In this document: one piece after another, positions 1 through 11,326 of the stretch | Position numbering within the stretch: position 1 is the stretch's first letter | Layout of the letters: the number at the start of each line of letters is the position of its first letter | Assembly (NCBI GenBank): GCA_027924585.1 | Contig: BSBM01000602.1 | Location: 11,469,501 to 11,533,500 of the forward strand | Source: Larix kaempferi | Taxonomy: Eukaryota; Streptophyta; Pinopsida; Pinales; Pinaceae | DNA length: 64,000 nt | Direction of reading: 5' to 3' | Notes under the pieces: generated by a model | The model's input: the letters and a program-made list of their open reading frames with translations, nothing else | The model's database searches: none | Told to the model about the DNA's origin: nothing | Program-made: the position numbers and the translations under genes

Positions 1-392
1 AATTTAACCTCCTCTAAACCTTAGTTACATTAGCCACTCTCATCCATTCTCTCTCTCTCTCTCTCCCTCTCTCTCTTAACCCCTAACCCACAATATCTTT
101 ATCTCTCTCTAAACAACTAACCCCACCCTTAACCCCCAATCTCTCTCTCTAAAACCCTAACACCTCTTTCTCTCTCTCTAAATCCTAAGCCCCAATATCT
201 CTCTCTCCCTAAACCCATAACCACTAATATCTCTCTCTCTAAACTCCTAACATCCAATCACTCCGCTCTCTCTCTAAAATCCTCACCTCCAAATCTCTCT
301 CTCTCTGCCACTAAACCTATAACCCCCAATCTCCCTCTCTTTAAACCTCTAACCCACAATATCTCTCTCTTTGTCCATAAATCGCTAACCTC

Positions 393-426
<34 letters not shown>

Positions 427-526
427 CCTTAAACACCAATATCTCTCTCTAAACCGCTAACCCCCAATCTCTCTCTAAACCCCGAATCCCTATTCTCTCA
501 CTCACTCTCTAAACCTTTAACCCTCA

Positions 527-558
<32 letters not shown>

Positions 559-602
559 AAACACCTAAACTCCAATCTCTCTCTCTCTCTCTCTATAGAT
601 GC

Positions 603-634
<32 letters not shown>

Positions 635-720
635 CTACCTATCAATTATTTATCTATCTAAATGTATAAACCCTAAACTCTCTCTCTCTCTCTCTCTAAA
701 CCCCTGACCCCAATATTTTT

Positions 721-756
<36 letters not shown>

Positions 757-1616
757 CTAACAACCACTATCCCTATTTCCATATCTCTCTCTTCAAACCC
801 CTAAACCACAATCTCTATATCTCTCTCTAAACCCCTAATCCTCTCTCTCTCTCTCTAAACCCTCAATCTACTATCTCTCACTCTAACACCTAATCCTTAA
901 TCTCTCTCTCTCTCTCTAAACCCCTAACCTCCAATCTCTCTCTCTCTCTCTCAACTCCTAACCACCAGTCTCAATCATTGTATAACTCTCTCTCTAAACA
1001 CATTACCCCTATATCTCTATCTCTCTCTAAACCCCTAACCCCCAATCTCTAACTCTCTCTCTTAACCACTAATCCTCAATCTCTCTCTAAACCCCTAACC
1101 TCCAATCTCTCTCTCTCTCCCTCTCTCTAAAACCCTAAAAATCCAAATCCCTCTCTCTCTCTCTCTCTCAATCCTTAACCCCAAGTTTCTCTCTCTCCCT
1201 TTCTCTCTAAACCCCAACCACAAATTTGTCTCCCTCTGAAATTCTAATCCCCAATATCTCCATCTTTCTCTCTCTAAAGCATTAGCCCTCGATCTCTCTC
1301 TCTCTATAAACCCCTAATCCCCAATTCTCTCTCTCTAAACCCCTAACCACCAATTTCTCTATTTTTATCTCTTTGTCTCTTTCTCAAAACTCATAACCAC
1401 CAATCCCTCTATCTCTCTCTAAACCATTAACCCCCGATATCTCTCTCTTTGAAAGCCTAATCCTCAATCTCTGTCTTCCTATATCCCTCTCTCTTAACCT
1501 CGAAACCCCAATCTCCCTCTCTCTCACTAAACCCTAACCATCATTCTCTCTCTCTCTCTCTAAACAAATAACCCCACCCCCAACCTCCAATATTTCTCTT
1601 TATAAAACCCTAACAC

Positions 1617-1664
<48 letters not shown>

Positions 1665-2544
1665 GCTAACCACTAATCTCTCTCATTCCATCTCTCTCTC
1701 TCTCCAAATCCTTAACCCCCAATCTCTCTCTCTCTAAACCCCTAACACCCAATATATCTCTTCCTATCACTCTCTCTCTAAACACCAAACCCCCAATATC
1801 CCTCTCTCTCTCTAAACCCCTAACCAACATTCTATCTCATATATCTCTCTCTCTAAACCCCTAACCCTCAATCTCTCTGTCTTTCTCTCTCTCTCTAAAC
1901 CACTAACCCCCAATATATATCTATCTCTCTAAACCATTAATCCCCAATCTATCCCTCTCTAAGCCTCTAAACCCCAATCTCCATCTCTCCAAACCCCTAA
2001 CCCCGAATATCTTTGTCCCTTTCTCTCTCTCTTTCACTCTCTCTTTATCTATATATATATCTATCTATATAAAACCCTAACCCTTAACCCCCAATATCTC
2101 TCTCTCTCTCTCTCAACCCTAACCAGTAATCTCCCTCTCTCTAAACTCCTAACACCCAATCGCTCTATCTTTATCTTTATAAAGCATTAACACTCAAACT
2201 CTCACTCTCTCTAAACCATTAATCCCCAACTATCTCTCTCTCACTAAAACCCTAATACATAATATTTCTCTCCCTCTCTCTAAACCCCTAACCACCAATA
2301 TCTCTCTCTCTAAACCCATAACTCCTAATCTCTCTATATATATCTCTAAACGACTAACCCCCAATATCTCTCTCTATAAACCCCTAACCCTCAATATCTC
2401 TCTTCTTATCTCCCTCTCACTCTAAACCCTGAACCCCCAATCTCCCTCTCTCACTAAACCCTAACCACCATTCTCTCTCTTTCAATCTCCCTCTCTAAAC
2501 TTCTAACCACCAATTTCTTTATCTCTCTCTAAACAACTAACCCC

Positions 2545-2586
<42 letters not shown>

Positions 2587-2682
2587 ATATATATATATAT
2601 AAGCCCCTAAAACCCTATATATATATATATTTAAGCCCCTAATCCCCAATCTCTCTCTATGCCTCCCTAAGCCACTAACACC

Positions 2683-2718
<36 letters not shown>

Positions 2719-3065
2719 CTAACCCACAATATCTCTCTCCCTAAACCCTTAACCACCATTTTCCCTCTCTCTCTCTCTCTAAACACCTGACCTCAATCTC
2801 TCTATATCTCTCTAGAAAACTAACCCCACCCCTAACTACCAATCTCTCTCTCTCTCTAAACCCCTAACCCCCGTTCTCTATCTCTCTCTCTCTCTCTCAA
2901 TCTAAACCTCTAACCCTCTCTCTCTCTCTCTAAACAACTAACCTCCTATCTCTCCCTCTCTCTAAACCCATAACCCCCAATCTCTCTCTCTCTCGCTCTC
3001 TCTCTCTCTCTCCCTTAATCCCTAACCCCCAATCGCTCTTTCTCTCTCGCTAAACCCCTAACCGC

Positions 3066-3120
<55 letters not shown>

Positions 3121-3259
3121 AACACCTAACCCCCAATCTCTCTATCTCTTTATCTCTTTAAACAATTAAACCCATGTGACCAATAACCCCCAATTTATCC
3201 CTCTCTCTAAAACCCTAACACCCAATCATTCTCTCTCTCTCTCTCTAAACACCTACCAC

Positions 3260-3306
<47 letters not shown>

Positions 3307-3558
3307 AACTCCTAGCCCCCAATCTCTTTACCTCTCGCTAAAACCCTAACCCCCAATCTCTCAGTCTCTAAACCCCTAAACCTCAATCTCTCTCTTCTTA
3401 TATCTTCATCTCTAAACCCTGAACCCCTTATCTCTCTATCTCTCTCTAAACCCCTAACCCCCAATCTCTATCTCTCTCTTTAAACCCCTAACCTCCAATA
3501 TATCTCTCTCTCTATTCCCCTAAACCCAAATTTCTCTTTCTCTCTCTCTCTAAACCCC

Positions 3559-3590
<32 letters not shown>

Positions 3591-4535
3591 AAACCCCTAA
3601 CTCCCAATCTCTCTCTCTCTCCCCCTCTCTCTAAACCCTCACCAAAAATTTGTCGCTCTCTCTGGAATTCTAATCCCCAATCTCTCTGTATTTCTCTCTC
3701 TAAAGCATTAAATCCCAATCTCTCTCTCTCTCTCTAAAACCCTGACACCTAATCTTTCTCTCTCTCTATAAACCCCTAACCACCAATTTCTCTCTTTCTA
3801 TCTCTATATCTCTCTCTCGAAACCCATAACCACCAATCTCTCTATCTCTCTTTAAACCACTAACCCCCAATATAGCTCTCTTTAAAATCCTAATTCCCAA
3901 TCTTTGTCTTCCTATATCCCTCTCACTCTAAACCTTAAAACCCCAATCTCCCTCTCTCTCACTAAACCCTAACCACCATTCTCTCTCTCTCTCTCTCTCT
4001 AAATCCCTGACACCCATTCTCTCTATCTCTCTCTAAATAAATAATCCCACCCCTAACCTACAATATCTCTCTTTATAAAACCCTCTCTCTCTCTCTCAAG
4101 CACTAACCACTAATCTCTCTCATTCCATCTCTCTCTCTCTCTCTCTCAAAACCCCTAACCCCTAATATCTATATCTCTCTCCAAACTTGTAACCTACGAT
4201 CTCTCTCTCTCAAAACCCCTAACACCCAATATATCTCTTTCTATTACTCTCTCTCCAAAAACTAAATCATCAATCTCCCTCTTTCTCTCTAAACCCCTGA
4301 CCAACATTCTCTCTCGTCTATCTTTCTCTCTAAACCCATAACCCCCAATATCTCTATCTCTCTCTAAACAACTAACCCCCAATCTCTCTCTCTCTCAGCA
4401 CCTAATCCCCAATCTCTCTCTATGTATCTCTAAACCACTAACACCCAAACTCTCTATCTCTCTCTCTCTTTTTATATCTTCCTCTCTAAACCCTGAACCC
4501 CCAATCTACCTCTCTATCTGTAAACCCTGAACCAC

Positions 4536-4573
<38 letters not shown>

Positions 4574-4732
4574 AAACACCTAATCACTAGTCTCTCTATC
4601 TATCTAAGCAACTAACCCTAAATATATCCCTCTCCATCTATTTATTTGAGCCCCTAACCCCCAACCTCTCTCTCTCTCTCTCTAAATCCTTAAGCCCCAA
4701 TATCTCTCTCCCTAACCCTCAATCCCTCTCTC
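1..4732. repeat. CT-rich, telomere-like minisatellite, unit A
   Basis: A degenerate tandem array of about 35-45-bp units. Each unit is a variable (CT)n run followed by a core close to CTAAACCCCTAACCCCCAAT. The core contains CTAAACCC, a permutation of the plant telomere repeat CCCTAAA, but arrays of exact telomere repeats are absent. Short (AT)n runs occur near 620 and 2590. On the minus strand the (GA)n tracts read as spurious Arg/Glu-rich frames, which are not genes. Confidence 0.93.
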
Positions 4733-5106
4733 TGTTAGGAACCCATGTCTTTACTTTGTTAGTAGGATGTTGTTGGACGCATATGCTTTGTAAGTCGTCA
4801 CGTAGTAATTGTTGATAAATAGTTTGTGTTATTGTTGTTAGCGCATATGCTTTGTAAGTCGCCCGTAGTATTGTTGATCCATAGTTTGTAACGGCCCATG
4901 GTTTCAACCCATAGTATTGGCACCTAGAATTAGTATATAAGTGTGTGTTGAGACCTATGAAGGCACCGTGAAGTTATTGTATTGAGCTTGCTCAAAGGAG
5001 GTTGCCCACTCGAAGTGGCCTGTGATCAATACAAAAGTGATTCTGAGTTCTGTCATTTCTGCTATTTCGCGTATTCTTGTTAATTAATTGTTGCAGGTGC
5101 CTCACA
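4733..5106 (+). mobile_element. 374-bp LTR of a truncated LTR retrotransposon (unit A)
   Basis: Begins TGTTAGGAACCC directly against satellite and ends GTGCCTCACA, two bases before a tRNA-type primer binding site, so it has the TG...CA ends of a 5' LTR. A TATATAAG box lies near 4934. An imperfect tandem duplication of about 63 bp (GCATATGCTTTGTAAGTCG core) occupies roughly 4767-4890. The TGTTAGGA start resembles Ty1/copia LTRs, but no coding domain is present to prove the superfamily. No partner 3' LTR was found. Confidence 0.85.
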
Positions 5107-5108
5107 TC

Positions 5109-5120
5109 TGGTATCAGAGC
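5109..5120 (+). other. Primer binding site (initiator Met-tRNA type), unit A
   Basis: TGGTATCAGAGC two bases after the LTR end. This is the standard plant retrotransposon primer binding site complementary to the 3' end of initiator methionine tRNA. It fixes the LTR as a 5' LTR in plus orientation. Confidence 0.9.
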
Positions 5121-5659
5121 ACTTTCTTGGGCTTGCTAGGTGAAATTTCTGCCAAATTTTTTTTCGCATCTGTTGCAGGTTCGGATTTGGGAATAATCCC
5201 TATCCGCTTAACTGTGGGAAGTACTTGGGCATAATCCCTAAAACTCATTGTGAGGAGTACCACAAGAACCCCGAAGTAGCTGGCCCATTGATAGGACCTG
5301 CCGGCGAAAAGGGCAACGACCCCTACCTGATTGACTAGTTTCCACCCGTGAGGTAAACCAAGAGCTGTCTTTTTTGGCAAAGCGGTTATCAGTTTTACCT
5401 GAGCCGTGGAGTGAGGGGTACTGCCCCAATACGCATGCCGTCAGACAGCATTGGTGGCCGAGTGAAAACCCTGAACTGTTAGGAAGCCGCACATACCTGG
5501 GGTCCATATCTACCTTCAGCTGAACTATTGTCGATCACTGCTACGCCGTTTCAGACCCATTTTGCAAGCCGTTCAAGATCCAGCCGTTTGGCATTGTTCC
5601 AAAATCCTTTGAACCGGAGATCCCATTCTGCAAGCAGAGCCGTAGCCGCTCCAGTCTGT
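5121..5659 (+). mobile_element. Leader/internal fragment of the 374-bp-LTR element, unit A
   Basis: Sequence downstream of the primer binding site, conserved in all three copies (from 5121, 33265 and 37800). It holds no gag, protease or pol motif. A short plus-strand frame around 5180-5336 ends GNDPYLID-stop, and another around 5370-5520 is rich in Trp and Pro; neither was recognised. A TTGCAGG just before 5180 could be a splice acceptor. It may be the leader of a large non-autonomous element or a captured host fragment. It ends in poly(A) and then LINE sequence. Confidence 0.6.
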
Positions 5660-5738
5660 AAAAAAAAAAAAAAAAAAAAAAAAAAACCCGAGCCGTAGCC
5701 TCTCCAGTCTGGAAAAAAAAAAAAAAAAAAAAAAAAAA
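5660..5738 (+). repeat. Two poly(A) tracts with a repeated GAGCCGTAGCC module
   Basis: A27 at 5660-5686 and A26 at 5713-5738 are separated by CCCGAGCCGTAGCCTCTCC plus a few bases. The same GAGCCGTAGCC(G/T)CTCC module precedes the first tract at 5638. Two tail-bearing ends in tandem suggest retroposed insertions or a slipped tail duplication. In unit B the tracts are 23 and 20 nt, as expected for unstable homopolymers. They lie in the wrong orientation to be the tail of the adjacent minus-strand LINE. Confidence 0.75.
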
Positions 5739-5745
5739 GCCCTGC

Positions 5746-7785
5746 TCAAATCCTCAAAGTACCTTGTCTTTTGGCCTCCCTAAGAGCCCTGCTCAAATCC
5801 TCTGCAACCAGGAGGAAAAGTAATGGGGACAATGGACAACCTTGTCTAAGACCTCTCTCTGAGTGAAAGGAGGGGGAGGCCGCCCCATTGATAAGTACAG
5901 AGAAAGAAACCGTTCTAATACAACTCATGATCCACCTGATAAAACCAATACCAAAACCCAAATGTGTGAGAAGCATACGAATATAAAGCCAACTTACTTT
6001 GTCGTGGGCCTTGGATAAATCTATTTTGAGGATAGCTCCTTTAAGCTTCTTTGTTTTGATACCGTGCAATCCTTCTTGGGCTATTCCAATAACCTCATGG
6101 ATTTGTCTACCTTCCAAAAAACCAAATTTTTCTCCTGAAATATGTCTGGAAAAAATACCTTTCAACCTTCTAGCTATGATTTTAGACACAACCTTGTAGA
6201 CACAATTGCAAAGTGAGATAGGTCTAAAATCATTGAGTGAAGAAGGATTGTCATATTTGGGGATCAAAGCAATGAAGGTTGAATTGAAACAGGCCGGAAT
6301 CCTCCCAGTGAGTCTTGTATCCTCCACCACCTGAAGTAGATCCTCCCAAAGAAAATCATACAAAGCCCGGAGAAACTCGATGGACCAACCATCCGGTCTC
6401 GGGCTCTTGTCTTTTTGGAAGCTGTGTAGGGATGATTTTAATTCTTCTTCAGAAATATCATCCATCAATGCTCGATTATCATCCTCTTCCACAAAACGAG
6501 GAAAGAGTTGTGCCACTCTGATCACCTCCGCTGCTGTGGCCCGATTAGGAGCCCTAAAGAGTTCCTGAAAATGATCCACCCCCACCCTAGCCATCCCTTC
6601 AAATGAAGTTTGTGGCTCACCAAGAGCGTTATCCAGGATCTAGATAGTATTCGCACCTACCCTTCCTTTTGTGTAGGCATGAAAGAACTTTGTGTTCTCA
6701 TCCCCTGCTTCCAACCAAGTCGCTCTGCTCTTAAGTTGCCAGGTTTCTTCTTTTTCGAGTAGAAGGATGTTTCTCCTTCCTTCCAACCTTACCAAAATTT
6801 CTTTGGACTCCCGAGTTGTCAAGTCTCCTCCCTCTTCATCATAAATCTTGGAAAGATCCTCCTCAATCAGTTTAAGTTCTCTGTCCTCTCTGATTCTCTT
6901 AACATGTGCCCAGTCTTTAATAGGGCCTTTAACCCTCTTTAAATTTGTAGCAAACTGAAAGGAGGTTGAGATATTAGCCCTAGGATAGAAAGGTACCCAC
7001 AGGGAATGTACCAAGGTAAAGAAGGAATCATCTTTCAACTAGGTTTTATTAAACTTTAGAGGACCAAGAGGTTTGGGAGGTCCAGGACGAAGTTCAATAA
7101 AAATAGGAAAGTGGTCAGAGGCTCCCCCCGATCCCACCCATTGTCTCAAGAGAAAGAATTTGTCCACCAAGTGTTCCGATACTAAGAACCGGTCCAACCT
7201 CTTTGCCATCTTGCTATCGCTAGCTTGATTGTTTCTCCAAGTAGGTTTGAGTTTTAAGGGCTCAATGTCAATCAAGTTTTTATCAGCTAGTCTCTCAGAG
7301 AAAAAACCGGCCAAAGGATCATGCCGAGCCCTAGGCCCCCAAACTTCCCATTGACCCAATGAAAAGTTCAAATCACCACCCAATAGTATAGATTCCCCCC
7401 GGAGAAGAGAATTGTTGAGTAGCACATCCCAGAAGGGGACACGACTTAGATAAGGTCCATAAACATTAACCAAAGTAAGGACTTCCCCTAAGTCCAAAGT
7501 TGAGAACGACAATCCAAGAATAGAATCCATCCCCCAAATGTTGTGAATTTTAACAGACCTGTCGTTCCAGCCAATAGCCAGGCCTCCAAAATGACCACGA
7601 ACATCCAAATTTTCAAACGACCATCCACAAAACCAAATCTCCAATCTCGCCTTCACCATCTCCCCATCGCCCATAGTTTCTTGTAGTAAAATGATGTCCG
7701 GGAAGTCTAAAGAGACCACCCTCCCGAGTGCTGATCTTTTATGGGGCCCAACCAGACCTCGATAATTGAAGGACATAATTTTCAT
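5746..7785 (-). pseudogene. LINE ORF2: AP endonuclease plus truncated reverse transcriptase, unit A
   Basis: The N-terminal endonuclease carries SFN, QET, GGLA, NVYGP, GGDLN, RLDRFL and SDHFPI, the usual APE-type landmarks. The RT part shows DFRPISLCN, KIIARRLK, motif A ILKIDLSKAHDKVSW and motif B GLRQGCPLSPLLF, then ends before the ADD box. Three pieces lie in one frame, separated by TAG at 7039-7041 and TAG at 6640-6642. The first is shared with unit B; the second is private to unit A, where unit B has TCG. SFNYRG in place of the usual NCRG is another unit-A change. The start ATG overlaps the ORF1 stop (TGATG). Confidence 0.9.
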
Positions 7786-8912
7786 CAGTGACCCTTCTTC
7801 TGAGTTCGCACTACTCTAAGCGCCCGATCAATAGTCTGTTGTTTTCCTTCCAGAAGATCCAATCTAGCTTTGGATTGTGCCTTGGAGATAAAATACTTCC
7901 TCCCCCTACCTTTAGATGGCATAAATTTCCCAATTCCCAAACCCCTAGAGGCTTGTTTGGTGGCAGAGCATAGGAAGTATCCAGAATCAGTGGATTCAGG
8001 AGGGGAAGACGGGGAAGCTTCCTCCCGAAAGGTCGGGTCAGGGTCCGGATTCAGGCAGGGAGAAACCTCCTCCAGGGAGGCAGGAGGGGATTCGATGAGA
8101 AGTTTAGTACCCACATCAGATTGGGGGGTGATATTCAGATTTTTGAGGGTCTCAACCCAATCCATCCCAGCAAGTGAAACATTATTCATATCAATTTTAA
8201 TAGAAGGAGAAATGGAGGGAGGTGTAGTACCCACAAACTGTATCCCTTGAGTGTGCAGTAGCTCAGTTGGTCCGACAAAGTACTCCTCAATAGGAGCAGG
8301 AAGCTGCTCATCCTCCGAAGTAGGATCACGCACCTACTCCCTTCCAGTATCCTCCTGTACCAACAGAGAATGGGCTGGCGAAGTAGTTCCAGCTGGTGCA
8401 GTTTTTTCAATCCCATCCGACCATTTGTGGCGACCACCATTCCTAGTCCTGAGGGGAAGTTTGCATTCTTCCACTGGGTGTCCATAAGCGTGACATCTCC
8501 TGCATCTAAAAGGGACATATTCATAGTCCAAATTTTGTACAAAGGTATATGGGCCCCAACTAAGCTTCATATCTTCCACAAATCCTTCTCTGACATTCAG
8601 ACTAACCAAGATCCTTGCAACCTTCTTTTGTTTTGTATAGTGAGAAGAGTAATCCCCTTCCAGGTAGGTACCAAGAATGTTCCCAATACCTCTAAAGTGT
8701 CGTTCAGACCAGTAGTGTAAAGGAATCCCTGGGAGGCGAAACCAAAATGGTACAATGTCCAAGCGTTCCCTGCTAGCATTGAACATCGGGTGCCAGGGCT
8801 TAAGTAAAACAGGGCAATGATCCCAACTCCAGTTCCGATTTAGTACCCAAAGAGCATGTTCAATCGAGAGGAAGTTAAATGCAAACCAATTTAAACACAA
8901 TGCTACAAACAT
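7785..8912 (-). pseudogene. LINE ORF1 (DUF4283-like plus zinc knuckle), interrupted, unit A
   Basis: ORF1 proteins of plant LINEs bind the element RNA. The N-terminal part shows the DUF4283 pattern (ALWVLNRNWSW, FWFRLPGIPLHYW). It is followed by a CCHC zinc knuckle, CRRCHAYGHPVEEC, fitting CX2CX4HX4C, and then a Ser/Pro/Glu-rich tail ending in basic residues. The frame is broken by an in-frame TAG at 8334-8336 and continues in register to a TGA at 7785-7787. The start is arbitrary because the 5' end is truncated. The terminal TGA overlaps the ATG of ORF2 by one base. Confidence 0.85.
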
Positions 8913-8965
8913 GCAATTATTTCATCATTGACATGCTCCTTTAAGAAGCAACTTTTCTACAAACT

Positions 8966-9127
8966 ATGAGTTTATATCTGCCTTACAAACAAAAGGAGAA
9001 AAATATAGTTCACAGGAAGGTAAGCAATTTCATATTGATCATTGATGACCCGGTTATATTTTTTGATGGTGCAGCCTCCATAGGACAATGTGCAGTTGGG
9101 GGAACAATCATCCTGAACCAGGATCAC
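8966..9127 (+). pseudogene. RNase H-like fragment, plus strand, unit A
   Basis: A short plus-strand frame contains VIFFDGAASIGQCAVGG. This resembles the first beta-strand and first catalytic Asp of RNase H domains (FDGAS...G.GG) in plant LINEs and gypsy elements. Only about 35 residues fit the family. The similarity ends where a sequence resembling an LTR terminus begins (9128). It points opposite to the adjacent LINE, which would fit a 5'-inverted LINE insertion. It could also be an unrelated fragment; no catalytic Glu or His can be seen. Confidence 0.45.
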
Positions 9128-11326
9128 TGTAACATCTCGATAATTTCATAAAAATTTAAAATTTTTAAAACAACATTAAATGTTATCATTTCTATTGCGG
9201 AAGTAATAAATGCTTAAGAAGGTAGCAATGATTAGTTAAAACATTAAGCAAAGACAAATTAATTAATGAATATTTTTAGCTAAAGACATTTAAATATTGT
9301 GACACGTCATAATTCTTTTAACATACTTACGACACTGAAAAGTTTTGTGTTAACTGTAATTCCTAAGTAATGAGATCAGTGGTTCTAAATGTGATTATAA
9401 GTTGTGCACTGTTTGTACTAAAGTGAAATTTTGAAGGAGTGCTGACAGTTTGCTTCTTTGATGTCAAAGTGGTCCTGCGAGGTACCCTGGGGTTTACTTA
9501 GCTATGTTTAGCTAAGGCATTTGAATTCTATTTTCCTATGTGCAGGAAAACAGGTAAGAATTCCTACAACAGCAAGAATTTAGAGTACAAGATTCTTTCA
9601 AGAGTAACGTCATTGTATTGTGATAATTTCTAAGTATTTCTATGCAAAACAAGTTTGCTGGAGGTATGGATATTTTGGTTCCTATTCTTATTTTCAAGAT
9701 GGCTTACAACGTTCCAAAGTACTGAAATCACATCGTCAAATGTGTTTATATTGCTATTATTGTAAATATCAAAACAGTGTTACAATTGTCCATATATAAT
9801 TCTATTTGAAATCTCGAGGAAATAGTGTTTATACTAAATCAAATGAAACTATCAAAATATATTTTTGTATCAACAAGTCTGTAGAATATTCCTAAGTCTC
9901 ATATTTATCAATGATTTAAAAATGCATGGCTAAAGCATGAAACCAAATAGACTTTTCCCTAAGGTCTAAACACCTACTATAGAGATGATATAATGTGGCA
10001 TATGGTAATTATGCAAATATATATTCAAACATTGTGTATATTAACTATTATTATGTTACTATTGGATTTCAATACAATATCACGATGTATTCACTAAAAT
10101 GGAAATGTAATGTGACATAAAAACTATGCATTCATACATAATATGAAACAAGTATTCAATTCTTCAGAACTATATTGATTGAGCATTGATGTGATGATAT
10201 TGACATATACTACTAATGTTACGATGCCTATACAAACTTTGATAACACAAATATGAAATGTAAACTATAGTCTAACACTGTAATGATTTGATCGTGATAG
10301 GGTATTTAAATTTGGTACTTAGCAAGGCTTCCAACTGTCGGTATCAACCTAAGCATTAACGTCATTTTACTGCAGGGTGAGGTGGAGGCTCAGTTGGATG
10401 GTTTCCACGTGATGGAAAATACAATGTGTACACCATGCTGAGTTGTGTTATGTAATAGCCATTGATTTGTCGAGTTGGCAACATGTTAGATGAATCAAAT
10501 TAATGCAGTATTGATTGCAATAGTAGGCTCGGATATCATCATGCGTTGTTGGAAAACAGTCTACCGTTGATCTCTGAAAGATCTAGGGCTTTGGAGAGCC
10601 GACCGTATTGCAACAATGTAGGGTTTTGGCGTTTACTGTTACGAGGTCTCCTCCCTTGGTCTCGTCGATCCTACGACGTGTGAGAGAATGTTTAAAAGTC
10701 TCAGGCTTTCAGTCTTTGTGAGAAAAGAGTAATGACACAGTCAATGTGACTGTGGAAATGTTCCGTTGATAGTTTGGTTTAGTGAATTTGTTTGAAGCTC
10801 ATTTCTCTAAGCATTTACAGTGGTTCCAAGAATTGAATCCTATTGATACTACAACTATGAACAGTCTCCGTCGTTTTGCTGGTGTGGAAAGACTCAAGCC
10901 AAGAACACTCAAGTGAGGTAAGTTTTTGTTGATAGTAAAAGTAACACTGTAATATTGAAGTTCTTGCTGTGTTTCTCAAGTTTTAACCTATCAAAATGTA
11001 ACTGGCAGGTTAAGTTCGCTGAAGGGTTGCTATGTTCAAACTCGGGTTGAGGATGCTGCAACACCCTTCTGGTAAGCCTTGGTGGTTCATATAAAAACCC
11101 TTGTAGGTACCTTTGGCATGGTGAAAACAAAATGACGAGAGTTGAAAAGTAATCCTTAACTGGAGTGATGGTCGTCTTTAAGTTTTTGTTTGAACAAAGT
11201 TGTAAAGAGGATAAGTCTTCGGTTTTGATGTTGATAACAACTCGGTGATGAGTTAGGTTTGTAGGAAAAGATAATGTATAAGTTTAGTTTTTGCTTTGTT
11301 TTAACGAGGCTTCAAGTCTGCGTTGT
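9128..11326. other. Unassigned AT-rich segment, unit A
   Basis: No recognised gene. It opens with TGTAACATCTCGATAATTTC, which looks like a gypsy LTR terminus, but no matching end or target duplication was found. Two exon-like stretches occur. One follows a TTTACTGCAG acceptor near 10374 and reads GEVEAQLDGFHVMENTMCTP before a stop. The other, near 10820-10914, reads QWFQELNPIDTTTMNSLRRF and further residues, then a stop overlapping a GGTAAG donor. Neither family was recognised. The unit B counterpart at 41798-44075 is 79 bp longer. Confidence 0.4.

Larger units (their letters stand above)
5739..8935 (-). mobile_element. LINE (plant L1-type) fragment, truncated at both ends, unit A
   Basis: Minus-strand non-LTR retrotransposon with ORF1 (7785-8912) and ORF2 (endonuclease then reverse transcriptase, 5746-7785). 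The 5' end is cut inside the ORF1 DUF4283-like domain. The RT stops after the motif-B region, before the catalytic ADD box, and abuts poly(A) on the plus strand. A 17-bp direct repeat, GCCCTGCTCAAATCCTC, occurs at 5739 and 5786 at this broken end. Collinear with 38409-41605 at about 98-99% identity. Confidence 0.92.

Noticed and set aside
2503-4382. Minus-strand Arg/Glu-rich open frames across the satellite
   Set aside because: They are translations of (GA)n runs, change with every slippage difference between units, and show no protein conservation.
1-4732. True telomere array
   Set aside because: Exact CCCTAAA arrays are absent and the block recurs internally at 28231, 33559 and 62978, so it is interstitial satellite.
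5109-5120. tRNA-like sequence as a tRNA gene
   Set aside because: Only the 12-nt complement of the initiator tRNA 3' end is present, at the position expected for a primer binding site; no cloverleaf is formed.
5999-6568. Plus-strand open frames inside the LINE RT
   Set aside because: They lie antisense to the recognised RT and mirror its conserved codons.
7870-8720. Plus-strand open frames (126 and 116 codons) opposite LINE ORF1
   Set aside because: Antisense shadows of ORF1; the minus-strand frame carries the zinc knuckle and DUF4283 pattern.
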